Assembly: GCA_007130245.1 (NCBI GenBank)
Contig: SLSW01000060.1
Span: 1 to 34,924 of the forward strand
DNA from: Micromonosporaceae bacterium
GTDB lineage: Bacteria > Actinomycetota > Actinomycetes > Mycobacteriales > Micromonosporaceae
Direction of reading: 5' to 3'
DNA length: 34,924 bases
Made by a program: the position numbers and the translations under genes. The stretch's first letter is position 1. Each line of letters begins with the position of its first letter. Of the stretch, positions 24,895 through 33,482 are shown one piece after another. The notes beneath the pieces are model-generated. The model searched no databases and had not been told where the DNA came from. It was given only the letters and a program-made list of their open reading frames with translations.

Positions 24895-25218
24895 ATGTCA
24901 GCAACCGTGATCGAGGACCTGGCGGCCGAACTCGAGATCCCGCCGGACGGGACGCTCAGCCGGGTGCTGTTCCGGGACGACCGGCTGCGGGTGATCGGGT
25001 TCGCCTTCGCCGCCGGCGAGGAGTTGACCGAGCACACGTCGGCGCTGCCGGTCGTCATCCAGGTGGTGCGCGGGCGCATCGACCTCGACATCGAGGACCG
25101 GAGCGCGAGCCTGACCGCCGCCAGCTGGGTGCACCTACCTGCGCGGATGCCGCACTCGGTACGGGCGGTCGAGCCGAGCGTGATGCTGCTGACGATGCTG
25201 CCCGGCGCAGGCGCCTGA
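24895..25218 (+). CDS. Cupin-domain protein
   Basis: 107 residues forming a single small cupin barrel: SRVLFRDDRLRVIGFAFAAG, then HTSALPVVIQVVRGRIDLDI and WVHLPARMPHSVRAVEPSVM. Two likely metal-binding His (HTS and PHSV) are present; the first cupin motif is otherwise weak. The start ATG 24895 has GGAGTGAGG upstream. In several bacteria similar small cupins accompany NO or redox loci, but here the role is unknown. Confidence 0.85.
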   Translation: MSATVIEDLAAELEIPPDGTLSRVLFRDDRLRVIGFAFAAGEELTEHTSALPVVIQVVRGRIDLDIEDRSASLTAASWVHLPARMPHSVRAVEPSVMLLTMLPGAGA

Positions 25219-25578
25219 CGGGGTGTCAACCGTGCTGGGCAGCCCGGTTGACCGCGACGAGCGCTCGAAGGCCGCGCCCAGACGCATTCGAGCTGGATCG
25301 GTGGACCCGACCTGGATCGGTGGTCCCGACCTGAATCCGTGGTCGCCGTTGCGATGTGCCTGCAGGGCAGGCCAGCACGTTCATCGTCCACACCACCATC
25401 CGCATCCGGTCAGTTCGGGCGACAACCCATCCTGTCCAGCAGGTCATTTCCTGGCATCATCGCCGGCCTCGGAGGCGCGAGGAAGCTGCGGCGCCGGCCG
25501 GTGCGCTGCGGCCGCCGGCCAGCGCGCGTACGCTGACGGGACCGACCGTTGCCGACCTGTTCCGATAAGGAGGAGCCG
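25219..25578. other. Gene-free stretch, possibly the trace of an insertion-sequence end
   Basis: About 360 nt without a convincing gene on either strand. It contains tandem 19-bp repeats (25293-25349) followed by sequence of mixed codon bias, and ends with the ribosome site of the DUF2231 gene. The repeats resemble the multiple internal repeats at ends of IS21-type elements, but no transposase frame is left. Confidence 0.35.
25293..25349 (+). repeat. Tandem 19-bp repeats
   Basis: CTGGATCGGTGGACCCGAC (25293-25311) and CTGGATCGGTGGTCCCGAC (25312-25330) differ at one base. A third, decayed unit (13 of 19) follows at 25331-25349. There is no gene here, so the repeats are either protein-binding sites or the remains of a mobile-element end. 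Confidence 0.8.
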
Positions 25579-26079
25579 GTGTTCGAGGAGCTCCTGGGTA
25601 TCCCCGCCCACCCCCTGTTCGTCCACGCTCCGGTGGTTCTCGTGCCACTGCTGGCGCTGGTTGCCGCGGCTTACGCCGTTGCGCGGGTCGTGCGCCCCCA
25701 CACCCGGCTGGTGCTCGGCGGACTCGCGATCGTGACGCCGGTGTCGGCGCTGCTGGCGAAGCTGTCCGGGGACGCGTTCTACGAACGCCTGGACCGCACC
25801 GGCCAGCTGACCGAAGGCTTCCGCCCGGTGATCGAGAACCATCAGGATCTCGGCAACGCCACTCTGCTCACGGCGACCGTGCTGGGCGTGCTGACGCTGC
25901 TGCTGGTCTACTTCATCCCGCCGTCGGCCCCGTCGATTATCGAGCCGGGCGCCGACCGCCGCCGGCAGGTGCTGCTGGTGGGGCTGCGGGTGCTGACGCT
26001 GGTGGCGGCCGCGGTCAGCCTGTACTTCGTGATCCGTGCCGGCCACACCGGCTCGGAAGCGGTCTGGCAGGGCCGCTAA
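25579..26079 (+). CDS. DUF2231-type membrane protein
   Basis: 166 residues with four transmembrane helices. It opens with FEELLGIPAHPLFVHAPVVL, the hallmark of DUF2231 proteins (conserved His residues on the membrane face), followed by KLSGDAFYERLD and an EN-H segment in the second half. Some members bind haem or work with cytochrome-like redox systems; no such role is shown here. GTG 25579 follows AAGGAGGAG. The stop overlaps the convergent phosphatidyltransferase-sulfatase gene by 4 nt. Confidence 0.85.
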   Translation: MFEELLGIPAHPLFVHAPVVLVPLLALVAAAYAVARVVRPHTRLVLGGLAIVTPVSALLAKLSGDAFYERLDRTGQLTEGFRPVIENHQDLGNATLLTATVLGVLTLLLVYFIPPSAPSIIEPGADRRRQVLLVGLRVLTLVAAAVSLYFVIRAGHTGSEAVWQGR

Positions 26080-28460
26080 CCGACCTCGGCCGACGGGCCG
26101 AACGCGGTCAGGAACCGGTCCCGGAACTCGTCCATCCTCCACACCGGGGCGTCCGGGGCCGGTGTCAGCCCCTCCTGCCATCCCCAGCCGGCGACCCGGT
26201 CGAGCACCGCCGGGTCGGCGGCGAGGATGCTCACCGGCACGTCGGCATTCGCGTCCGGGCCGGTGACCACCGGCGGCGCTTCGTGGTCACCAAGCATCAC
26301 CACTACCAGGTCATCGTCGCCGTAGGTGGCCACGTACGACAGCACGGACGCCAGCGAGTATTCCAGCGCACGCATGTAAGCCGCCCGCGCCCGGTCCCGG
26401 TCCCGGGCTATCGCGTCCGGCGAGTCCTGCCAGGGCGTGACCGTTTCGAACACCGAACCGTCGCCGATGTCGTCCCAGTCCACAAGCGGGGCCACCGGCG
26501 TCCACGGGGTGTGGCTGGACACCAGCACGACCTCGGCCATCAACGGCGCGCGGTCGTCGCCGGCCCGCTCGAACTGCTCCAGCACGGACAGGGTGTACTG
26601 GTCGGGCAGCTTGCCCCAGTTCATCCGGGGGCCCTCATACCCCAGGTGATCCCGGCCGTATACCTGGTCGAAGCCGAACAGCCTCCCCTCCGGCCAGGGT
26701 TCGAGCATGGCCGGCATGAACCCGACGGTGCGCCAGCCGGCGCGCTGGAAGGCGCCGGTGAGGCTCAGGCGCTCGACTCCTGCCAGGGTCTGGAAGCGCT
26801 GCGGGTTGTCGACCCACACGCCCGAGCGCAACGTGGCGTGCGCCAGCCAGCTTCCGCCGCCGATGACCGGCGCGGTCAGGTACGCGCTGCGGGCGGCGAA
26901 CCCGGCCTCGGCCAGCTGGTCCTGCCCGGACGCGAGCACCGGCTCGATCTCGGCGGCGATCTCCGGGTCGGTCAACGCGTCGCGCCCGTAGCTCTCCACG
27001 TACACGATGACCACGTCCGTGCCGCGCAGCGCGGTCAGCAGCTCGTCCGGTGGGGTGTCGCCAAACGCGTCGTCGGCTGCCTCCGCGGCGAACGCACGCC
27101 GGTCCTGCAGGCTCTCGCCGACCCGCACCGCCCGGTCGTACTCGTGCGAGGCCACCGGAACCCCCGGCTCGACCTGTACGTCCAGCACCGCCGCGGCGCC
27201 CCAGACCACGGCGAGCACCGCCACGACGCCGGCGGCAGCCGGCCGGTGCCGCACCAGCGGGCGCGCCAGCCGTGCCGCCGCCAGCGCGGTCAGCGCGATC
27301 ACCGCACCGGCGAGCAGCACGGCCGCGACCACGGCCCCGAGCGCGGCCGGCCGACCGGCCGCCTCGGTGAGGAACCCGACCGCGGCGCGCAGCAGCGGCC
27401 AGTCCAGCACCGGGTCGAACGGCCGGGCGAGCGTGGTGAAGAATCCCATGTCCACGATCCGCAGCACCGCCAGCAGGCCGAGCACGGCACCGAGTGGCGC
27501 CGCCAGCAGCCGGGTCCGCCGCGCTGGCAGCGCCAGCAACAGGGCCACCGCCAGCAGCCCTTCGGCCGGGATGCGCAGAAACGCCACCGGGGTGAGGTGC
27601 TCGAGCTGGTTCGGGACGGTGAGAACCAGCAGCAGCAGCAGGCCGGCTGCGGTGGTGAGGGTCCACGCCCCCGATCGGCTGGTGGCCAGCCGCCGCACCG
27701 GGCGCCACCCATTGAACGTGCCGCGCTGCGCGGGCGCGGCGGCGTCGCCATCGTGGCGCAGCCGCCACATCCGGGCCACGTCGTAACCGAACGAGCACAC
27801 GAGCAGCGCCAGCACCAGCGCCAGGACAATGATCATCAGTGGCGGCGGCACCACTGCCGCGCTGGCGGTGACGAGCACGGCACCCTGCACCGCTGCGATC
27901 ACCTTCCCGGAGCGCCGCCCCGGCACCGGTCGGCGCAGCCACGGTAGGACGGCGCCGGCCGCCACGAAGACGTACCGGACGGCACCCACCGCCACCACCC
28001 ACCAGCCGAGCGATCCCGCCACGAAGACCGCCAGCACCAGCACCAGGAACGCGTCGGTCTCCATGTCGAAGCGTGCGCCCAGCCGGGAGCAGGTGCCGGT
28101 GCGCCGGGCGACCAGACCGTCCACCGCGTCCAGCAGCAGCGCCACCGTCGCGAAGGACACCAGCACCGCCACCGGCACCGGGGTCACGAACGACTCGGCC
28201 ACCAGCGCGGTGACCACACCGACCAGGGTGGCCCGCCCCAGGGTCACCGTGTCGGCCGCGCTCCACGCGGGCGCCGAGCTGCGGCGCCGCGCCCGGGTGA
28301 GCAGCGCCCAGGTGCCTGCCAGGACGGCGACGCCGGCGAGCCATCCGGCCACGCCCAGCCCGACCGTGGCCGCCAGCGTCGCGAGCAGCCCGACGCCCAC
28401 CCCCGCGCCGATGGTCGGTGGCTGGATCCACCTGACCGGGTTATCCGTCACCCCTGTCAC
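26076..28460 (-). CDS. Fusion of CDP-alcohol phosphatidyltransferase and LtaS-like sulfatase-fold domain
   Basis: 794 residues (GTG 28460; GTG 28451 also possible). The N-terminal membrane domain carries an exact CDP-alcohol transferase motif: D111-x2-D114-G115-x2-A118-R119-x8-G128-x3-D132-x3-D136, which links an alcohol to a CDP-lipid. About five more helices follow (for example AGLLLLLVLTVPNQ), then a large extracytoplasmic domain of the alkaline phosphatase/sulfatase type with VIVYVESYGRD (metal-binding Glu), GGGSWLAHATLRSG (probable nucleophile Ser) and VMLGDHEAP (Asp-His). This resembles LtaS-type phosphoglycerol transferases. One protein could thus make and then transfer or cleave a phospholipid head group. 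It is divergent from the FkbM operon. Confidence 0.9.
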   Translation of the reverse strand: MTGVTDNPVRWIQPPTIGAGVGVGLLATLAATVGLGVAGWLAGVAVLAGTWALLTRARRRSSAPAWSAADTVTLGRATLVGVVTALVAESFVTPVPVAVLVSFATVALLLDAVDGLVARRTGTCSRLGARFDMETDAFLVLVLAVFVAGSLGWWVVAVGAVRYVFVAAGAVLPWLRRPVPGRRSGKVIAAVQGAVLVTASAAVVPPPLMIIVLALVLALLVCSFGYDVARMWRLRHDGDAAAPAQRGTFNGWRPVRRLATSRSGAWTLTTAAGLLLLLVLTVPNQLEHLTPVAFLRIPAEGLLAVALLLALPARRTRLLAAPLGAVLGLLAVLRIVDMGFFTTLARPFDPVLDWPLLRAAVGFLTEAAGRPAALGAVVAAVLLAGAVIALTALAAARLARPLVRHRPAAAGVVAVLAVVWGAAAVLDVQVEPGVPVASHEYDRAVRVGESLQDRRAFAAEAADDAFGDTPPDELLTALRGTDVVIVYVESYGRDALTDPEIAAEIEPVLASGQDQLAEAGFAARSAYLTAPVIGGGSWLAHATLRSGVWVDNPQRFQTLAGVERLSLTGAFQRAGWRTVGFMPAMLEPWPEGRLFGFDQVYGRDHLGYEGPRMNWGKLPDQYTLSVLEQFERAGDDRAPLMAEVVLVSSHTPWTPVAPLVDWDDIGDGSVFETVTPWQDSPDAIARDRDRARAAYMRALEYSLASVLSYVATYGDDDLVVVMLGDHEAPPVVTGPDANADVPVSILAADPAVLDRVAGWGWQEGLTPAPDAPVWRMDEFRDRFLTAFGPSAEVG

Positions 28461-28578
28461 CGACTCCCCTCGCTCCCGTCGCTCCCGTCGCCGCCGCATG
28501 GCCGGTTGGCAGCGTATCGTTGCCGTGTCGCCGCCCGATAAACAATCACGGATCGTGTCAGCCGGTACGGTGGCCAGC

Positions 28579-29388
28579 ATGACCGACGAGGCCGTTGACG
28601 CCGTTGACGCCGTTGACGCCGTTGACGCCGTTGACGCCCTGCGGGCGGACCCGGCCATGTCGCCGCTGCGCCACTCGCTCGAGGTGTCCTACGGCGACCC
28701 GGCCCGCACCGCCGCGATGGATGCCTGGTATGCCCGCTTCCTGCAACCGGGCGACCTGGCGTTCGATATCGGAGCCCACGTGGGTGACCGCATCGGCAGC
28801 TTCCGTCGGCTGGGCGCGCGGGTGGTGGCGCTGGAGCCGCAGCCGCTGTGCGTCCGGGCCGTCCGTACCCTGTACGGCGGCGACGCCGGGGTGACGCTGG
28901 TGCCGGCGGCCTGCGCCGCCGCGCCGGGCACGGTGACGCTGCACCTCAACTCGTCCAACCCCACCGTGTCCACCGCCTCGCCGGAGTTCATGCGGGCCGC
29001 CGACGGCGCCGTCGGCTGGCAGGGGCAGGTGTGGGACGCGCAGGTGGAGGTGGCCGCCACCACTCTGGACGCCCTCATCGCCGGGCACGGGCTCCCGGCA
29101 TTCGTCAAGATCGACGTGGAGGGCTTCGAGGACACGGTGCTGGCCGGGCTGAGCCACCCGCTGCCCGCACTGTCGTTCGAGTTCACCACGATCCGGCGGG
29201 AGGTCGCCCTGCGCTGCCTGGACCGGCTCACGTCGCTAGGGCCGTACGGCTTCGACCTGGTGCTCGGAGACAGCCACGTGCCGACTTTCCACCGGTGGGT
29301 GGGCGCCTCGGAGCTGGCCGCGCACCTGCGGACTTTGCCGCACGCCGCCAACTCCGGGGACGTATACTGCCGGGTGCGGCGGCCGTGA
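28579..29388 (+). CDS. FkbM-family methyltransferase
   Basis: 269 residues. FkbM-type SAM methyltransferases make O-methyl groups on sugars and polyketides. Visible are the SAM loop FDIGAHVGDRIGSF (62-75), VVALEPQP, the long linker with LHLNSSNPTVST and FVKIDVEGFEDTVLAGL. The N-terminus contains a VDA tripeptide five times, encoded by the GTTGACGCC repeat. A start after the repeat (ATG 28657, MSPLRHSLEV) would give a more usual N-terminus. It is first of five co-directional genes, with 13 nt to the next. Confidence 0.9.
   Translation: MTDEAVDAVDAVDAVDAVDALRADPAMSPLRHSLEVSYGDPARTAAMDAWYARFLQPGDLAFDIGAHVGDRIGSFRRLGARVVALEPQPLCVRAVRTLYGGDAGVTLVPAACAAAPGTVTLHLNSSNPTVSTASPEFMRAADGAVGWQGQVWDAQVEVAATTLDALIAGHGLPAFVKIDVEGFEDTVLAGLSHPLPALSFEFTTIRREVALRCLDRLTSLGPYGFDLVLGDSHVPTFHRWVGASELAAHLRTLPHAANSGDVYCRVRRP
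28594..28638 (+). repeat. Five tandem 9-bp repeats in the FkbM coding region
   Basis: GTTGACGCC is present five times in a row, coding for Val-Asp-Ala each time. Copy-number change would keep the frame and vary the N-terminal length in steps of three residues. The repeat may also lie upstream of the true start, in which case it would affect the leader. Confidence 0.95.
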
Positions 29389-29401
29389 GAGGAGGACCTG
29401 G

Positions 29402-30403
29402 ATGCCCGTGCGTGCGCGGGCGTTCTGGCTGAGTTCCCCCGGCCACGGGGAGATCCGTACGGTGACGGTGCCACCGCCCGGCGAGGACGAGGTGCTGGTG
29501 CGCACGGTGCACTCGGCGGTGAGCCGCGGCACCGAGACGCTGGTGTTCCGCGGCGGCGTGCCGCCGGGTCAGCACCAGGCGATGCGGGCGCCGTTCCAGG
29601 AGGGCGAGTTCCCGGGACCGGTCAAGTACGGCTACCTCAACGTCGGCGTGGTCGAGTCCGGCACGCCGGAGCTGGTCGGCCGCACCGTCTTCTGTCTCTA
29701 TCCGCACCAGACCAGGTACGTCGTGCCGGCCCACGCGGTGGTGCCGGTGCCCGACGGGGTGCCGCCGGCACGGGCGGTGCTGGCCGGCGTGGTGGAGACC
29801 GCCGTGAACGCGCTGTGGGACGCCGCTCCCCTGGTCGGCGACCGGATCGCGGTAGTCGGAGGCGGCATGGTGGGCTGTGCGGTGGCCGCCGTGCTCGCCC
29901 GGTTTCCCGGCGTACGGGTGCAGCTGGTCGACACCGACCCGTCCCGCGCGGCGGTCGCCGACGCGTTCGGGGTGGGGTTCGCGTCGCCGGATGGCGCCGC
30001 CGGCGGATGCGACCTGGTCGTCCACGCCAGCGCCACCAGCGACGGCCTCGCCCGGTCGCTGGAGCTGCTCGTGCCCGACGGGGTGGTGGTGGAGCTGAGT
30101 TGGTACGGTAACCGGCCGGTGGCCGTGCCGTTGGGAGACGTGTTCCACTCCCGCCGGCTGACGGTGCGCAGCAGCCAGGTGGGGTCGGTATCACCGGCCC
30201 GGCGGGACCGCCGCAGCACCCGCGACCGGCTGGCGCTGGCGCTCGAGCTGCTCACCGATGCGAGGTTCGAGACTCTCATCAGCGGGGAATCCGGGTTCGA
30301 GCAGCTGCCACAGCTGCTGGCCGAGCTGGCCGCCGGTGAGAGGGCCGCGCTATGCCACCGCATCCGGTACGACCAGACCGAATCCGACCCGGCTGGAGAG
30401 TGA
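29402..30403 (+). CDS. MDR-superfamily dehydrogenase without zinc ligands
   Basis: 333 residues of the medium-chain dehydrogenase/reductase fold: [20 protein letters not shown] at the N-terminus, [20 protein letters not shown] as NAD(P)-binding loop, and [10 protein letters not shown] ending the second strand. The cysteine normally holding the catalytic zinc is replaced by Ser ([10 protein letters not shown]), and no structural-zinc Cys cluster is seen. It may be a zinc-free reductase, like BchC or quinone-oxidoreductase relatives. GAGAGGAGGA precedes the ATG. It is second in the operon, 4 nt before the PTPS-like gene. Confidence 0.87.
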   Translation: MPVRARAFWLSSPGHGEIRTVTVPPPGEDEVLVRTVHSAVSRGTETLVFRGGVPPGQHQAMRAPFQEGEFPGPVKYGYLNVGVVESGTPELVGRTVFCLYPHQTRYVVPAHAVVPVPDGVPPARAVLAGVVETAVNALWDAAPLVGDRIAVVGGGMVGCAVAAVLARFPGVRVQLVDTDPSRAAVADAFGVGFASPDGAAGGCDLVVHASATSDGLARSLELLVPDGVVVELSWYGNRPVAVPLGDVFHSRRLTVRSSQVGSVSPARRDRRSTRDRLALALELLTDARFETLISGESGFEQLPQLLAELAAGERAALCHRIRYDQTESDPAGE

Positions 30404-30407
30404 GCCA

Positions 30408-30806
30408 TTGTTCAGTGTGACGGTGCGGGACCACGTGATGATCGCGCACAGCTTCCGCGGCGAGGTGTTCGGCCCGGCGCAGCGTTTGCACGGAGCGACC
30501 TACATCGTGGACGCGACGTTTCGCCGCGCCCAGCTCGACGCCGACAACCTGGTCGTCGACATCGGTCGGGCCGCCGCGGCGCTGAACGAGGTGCTGAGCG
30601 AGCTGAACTACCGCAACCTGGACGACGAGCCCGACTTCGCCGGGATGAACACGTCCACCGAGGCCCTCGCCAAGATCGTCGCCGACCGGCTCGCCGCACG
30701 GGTGCACGCCGGGGCCCTCGGCCCGCAGGCGCGGGATCTGGCCGGGATCACGGTCACCCTGCACGAGTCGCACGTGGCCTGGGCCAGTTACGAGCGACCG
30801 CTGTGA
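30408..30806 (+). CDS. PTPS/QueD-like protein lacking canonical catalytic residues
   Basis: 132 residues aligning over the whole fold with 6-pyruvoyltetrahydropterin synthase/QueD ([60 protein letters not shown]). However, the QueD zinc and active-site set is altered. His14 and His28 remain, but the third zinc His is Ala30 (HGAT instead of HGH), the catalytic Cys is Ala24, and the LDH motif reads ELNY. A related but different reaction, or a binding role, is likely. The start is TTG 30408 with GGAGAG eight bases upstream. Its stop overlaps the glycosyltransferase start. Confidence 0.85.
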   Translation: MFSVTVRDHVMIAHSFRGEVFGPAQRLHGATYIVDATFRRAQLDADNLVVDIGRAAAALNEVLSELNYRNLDDEPDFAGMNTSTEALAKIVADRLAARVHAGALGPQARDLAGITVTLHESHVAWASYERPL

Positions 30807-31894
30807 GAGTTGTGCACGTGGTGCTGCCGGGCGCGGTCGACGACCCGTACGCGCCCAGCGGCGGCAACACCTACGACCGCCGCGTGTGCGCCGGGCTGGC
30901 ACAGGCCGGGTGGTCGGTGCGCGAGCATGCGGTGCCCGGGGCGTGGCCGAGCCCGGAACCGGACGCGCTCACCGCGCTGGCCGGCACCCTGGCCGCGCTG
31001 CCGGACGGCGCCACGGTGCTGCTCGACGGCCTGGTCGCATGCGCGGCGCCGGAGATCGTCGAGCCGGCGGCGCGCCGGCTGCACCCGGTGGTGCTGGTGC
31101 ACCTGCCGCTGGGCGACGAGGTCGGGCTCGCGCCGGGTACGGCGGCGGTGCGCCAGGCCCGGGAACGGCGGACGCTGGGGTCCGCCGCCGCGATGGTGGC
31201 GACCAGCGCCTGGACCGCGCGCCGGCTGATCGAGCAACACGGGCTGCCGGCCGGCCGGATCCACGTCGCCACCCCGGGGGTGGACGCGGCGCCGCTGGCC
31301 GCCGGCACCGCCGCCGGGTCACAGCTGCTGTGCGTGGCCGCGGTGACCCCGCTCAAGGGCCAGCACCTGCTGGTGCAGGCGCTGGCTTCGCTCGGCGACA
31401 CGTCGTGGAGCTGCCGGTTCGTCGGCTCCCTGGACCGGGCGCCCCGGTACGTCCACCGGGTGCGGCAGGCGGCGAACGGGCTCGGGCTGGACGGGCGCGT
31501 GCGGTGGACCGGGCCGCGGACCGGCACCCGGCTGGCCGCGACCTACGCCACCGCCGACCTGGTGCTGCTGGCCTCCCGCGCCGAGGCGTACGGGATGGTG
31601 CTCACCGAGGCGCTGGCGCGGGGCGTGCCGGTGCTGGCCACCGACGTGGGTGGGGTGCGGGAGGCGCTCGGGCGCGCCCCGGACGGCAGCCTGCCGGGAT
31701 TGCTGGTCCCCCCGGACGACCCGGCGGCGCTGGCCGACGCGCTGCACCGGTGGTTGACCGGCCCGGGCCTGCGGCGCCGGCTGCGCGACGCCGCCCGCGC
31801 CCGGCGGGCCACCCTGTCCGGCTGGGACGACACGGTGCGGGCGCTGACGGAGGTGCTGGACGCGGTCCGCCCGGTGACGGGCAGGCCGGTGTGA
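30803..31894 (+). CDS. GT4-family glycosyltransferase
   Basis: 363 residues with the GT-B fold: [20 protein letters not shown] at the N-terminus, a variable acceptor lobe, then [29 protein letters not shown] and the donor-binding [20 protein letters not shown] (E-x7-E motif of retaining GT4 enzymes). It transfers a sugar from a nucleotide donor to an unknown acceptor. The GTG start overlaps the PTPS-like stop (GTGA) and its own stop overlaps the next start, so translation is coupled. Confidence 0.93.
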   Translation: MRVVHVVLPGAVDDPYAPSGGNTYDRRVCAGLAQAGWSVREHAVPGAWPSPEPDALTALAGTLAALPDGATVLLDGLVACAAPEIVEPAARRLHPVVLVHLPLGDEVGLAPGTAAVRQARERRTLGSAAAMVATSAWTARRLIEQHGLPAGRIHVATPGVDAAPLAAGTAAGSQLLCVAAVTPLKGQHLLVQALASLGDTSWSCRFVGSLDRAPRYVHRVRQAANGLGLDGRVRWTGPRTGTRLAATYATADLVLLASRAEAYGMVLTEALARGVPVLATDVGGVREALGRAPDGSLPGLLVPPDDPAALADALHRWLTGPGLRRRLRDAARARRATLSGWDDTVRALTEVLDAVRPVTGRPV

Positions 31895-32775
31895 GGCCGG
31901 AACCGGAGCGGGAGCCGGAGCGGGAGCCGGAGCTGGCGGAGTGGCTCAGCCTGCGGGAGGAGGCCGACGCCGCCGCCCGCGCCCACGAGCTGGTCGACCT
32001 GCTGCGGCAGATCGGCACCGGCCGCGGCGGGCCGCTGGTCGTGCACGACCTGGGCTGCGGCACCGGCGCGATGGGGCGATGGCTCGCCGGCCAGCTGCCC
32101 GGTCCGCAGCACTGGGTGCTCTACGACCGGGACCTGGCGCTGCTGCGCCGCGCCGCCACCGGCATGGACCGCACCGCGGCCGACGGCGCCCCGGTGACCG
32201 TGGCGACCCGGCAGCGCGACCTGGCCACCCTGACCGGCGCCGACCTGGCGGGCGCCGGGCTGGTCACCGCGTCCGCGCTGCTGGACGTGCTCACCGGCGA
32301 CGAGGTGGCGCGAATCGCCGCGGCATGCCGGCAGGCCGCTTGTCCGGCGCTGCTGACCCTGTCGGTGCAGGGGCGGGTCACGCTCGACCCGCCCGACCCG
32401 CTCGACGCGCAGGTCGCCGCCGCGTTCAACGCCCACCAGCGCCGGCGGGTGGGCGGCCGGCGCCTGCTCGGCCCGGACGCCCCGGACGTCGCGGCCGGGG
32501 CGTTCTCCCGGCTCGGCGCGACGGTGTGCGAGCGCTCCACCCCGTGGCGGCTCGGCCCGGAGCAGGGCGGGCTCATCGGAGAGTGGTTGCGCGGCTGGGT
32601 GGGCGCGGCGTGCGCGCAGCGTCCGGCGCTCGCCGCGCCCGGGGCCGCGTACCTGGAACGCCGGCTCGCTGCCGTGTCCGCCGGCCGGCTGCGGGTGGTG
32701 GTCGGCCACCGCGACCTGCTGGCATGGTTTCAGTCCGCGTCGCCTCCGTCGTCGAAGCGGTCCGACAGCGCGTAA
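31891..32775 (+). CDS. SAM-dependent methyltransferase
   Basis: 294 residues. SAM motif I is LVVHDLGCGTGAMGRWLA (49-66), followed by VLYDRDLALLRRA and VTASALLDVLTGDEVARIA. The first residues are a short EPEREPEREPE repeat. It sits last in the five-gene run and overlaps the glycosyltransferase by 4 nt. The C-terminal 46 nt overlap the convergent reductase gene. It may methylate the glycosylated product of the pathway. Confidence 0.88.
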   Translation: MRPEPEREPEREPELAEWLSLREEADAAARAHELVDLLRQIGTGRGGPLVVHDLGCGTGAMGRWLAGQLPGPQHWVLYDRDLALLRRAATGMDRTAADGAPVTVATRQRDLATLTGADLAGAGLVTASALLDVLTGDEVARIAAACRQAACPALLTLSVQGRVTLDPPDPLDAQVAAAFNAHQRRRVGGRRLLGPDAPDVAAGAFSRLGATVCERSTPWRLGPEQGGLIGEWLRGWVGAACAQRPALAAPGAAYLERRLAAVSAGRLRVVVGHRDLLAWFQSASPPSSKRSDSA

Positions 32776-33482
32776 CGCAGCAGCACCACGTCACCCAGGC
32801 GGCGCACCTCGGCCAGGGTGGCGCGGTGTTCCGGGCACCACGGGAAGCCACCGTCGCGGACGAACCGCGGCGCCCGGGAGTCACCCACGAAGCACGGGGC
32901 GACCGCCAACTGCAGCTCGTCGGCCAGACCGCGGGTGAGCACCTGGGTGTGCACCTCGCCGCCGCCCTCGATCAGCAGCCGGCGCACCCCCCGGGTGCCG
33001 AGGTCCGTCACCACCCGGCCGAAGTCGACCGGCTCACCCGCGTCCACCACGGTCGCCACCGAGCCGAGGTGGGCTTGCGTCGCCGGCACCGCGGAGCTGG
33101 CACAGTAGACCAGCTTGTCCACCTCGCCCAGGGCGAAGAACCGGCTGGTCGGGTCCAGGTCACCGCCACTGGTCACCGTCACTTTTTTCGGGGAGACCGG
33201 CTGTCCACGCGCCGCGCGCTGCCGGCGGCGTTCAGGCGAGCGGACCAGCAGCCGAGGATCGTCGCGACGGACGGTGCGCGCACCTACCAGGATTGCGTCG
33301 CATTGCGCCCGCACCGCGTCGACCCGGTCGAAGTCGGCGCGGTTGGACAGCAGCAACCGTTCCTCGCTCATGTCGTCCAGGTAACCGTCGAGGGACATGC
33401 AGCAACTGAGCACGACATAGGGCACCTGGTCGGCGCCATCCGCGCCGGCCGGCTCCGGGCGGGTCCGGTGGGTGCCGATCAT
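32730..33482 (-). CDS. RibD C-terminal / dihydrofolate-reductase-like reductase
   Basis: 250 residues with the RibD reductase fold: VPYVVLSCCMSLDGYLDD, RAQCDAILVGARTVRRDDP (NADPH-binding) and RRLLIEGGGEVHTQVLTRGL. The family reduces a ribosyl-pyrimidine in riboflavin synthesis, or related pterin and purine-derived intermediates. No deaminase domain is present. The ATG overlaps the upstream methyltransferase stop (ATGA). Its 3' end overlaps the plus-strand methyltransferase by 46 nt. Placement beside a PTPS-like gene suggests a shared pterin- or purine-like precursor. Confidence 0.9.
   Translation of the reverse strand: MIGTHRTRPEPAGADGADQVPYVVLSCCMSLDGYLDDMSEERLLLSNRADFDRVDAVRAQCDAILVGARTVRRDDPRLLVRSPERRRQRAARGQPVSPKKVTVTSGGDLDPTSRFFALGEVDKLVYCASSAVPATQAHLGSVATVVDAGEPVDFGRVVTDLGTRGVRRLLIEGGGEVHTQVLTRGLADELQLAVAPCFVGDSRAPRFVRDGGFPWCPEHRATLAEVRRLGDVVLLRYALSDRFDDGGDAD

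Noticed and set aside
26283-27947. Plus-strand open frame of 554 codons
   Set aside because: It lies opposite the phosphatidyltransferase-sulfatase gene and has the composition of an antisense shadow, with no recognisable domain.
30285-30310. tRNA T-loop-like GGTTCGA sequence
   Set aside because: It is inside the MDR dehydrogenase coding region, with no matching acceptor or anticodon stems.
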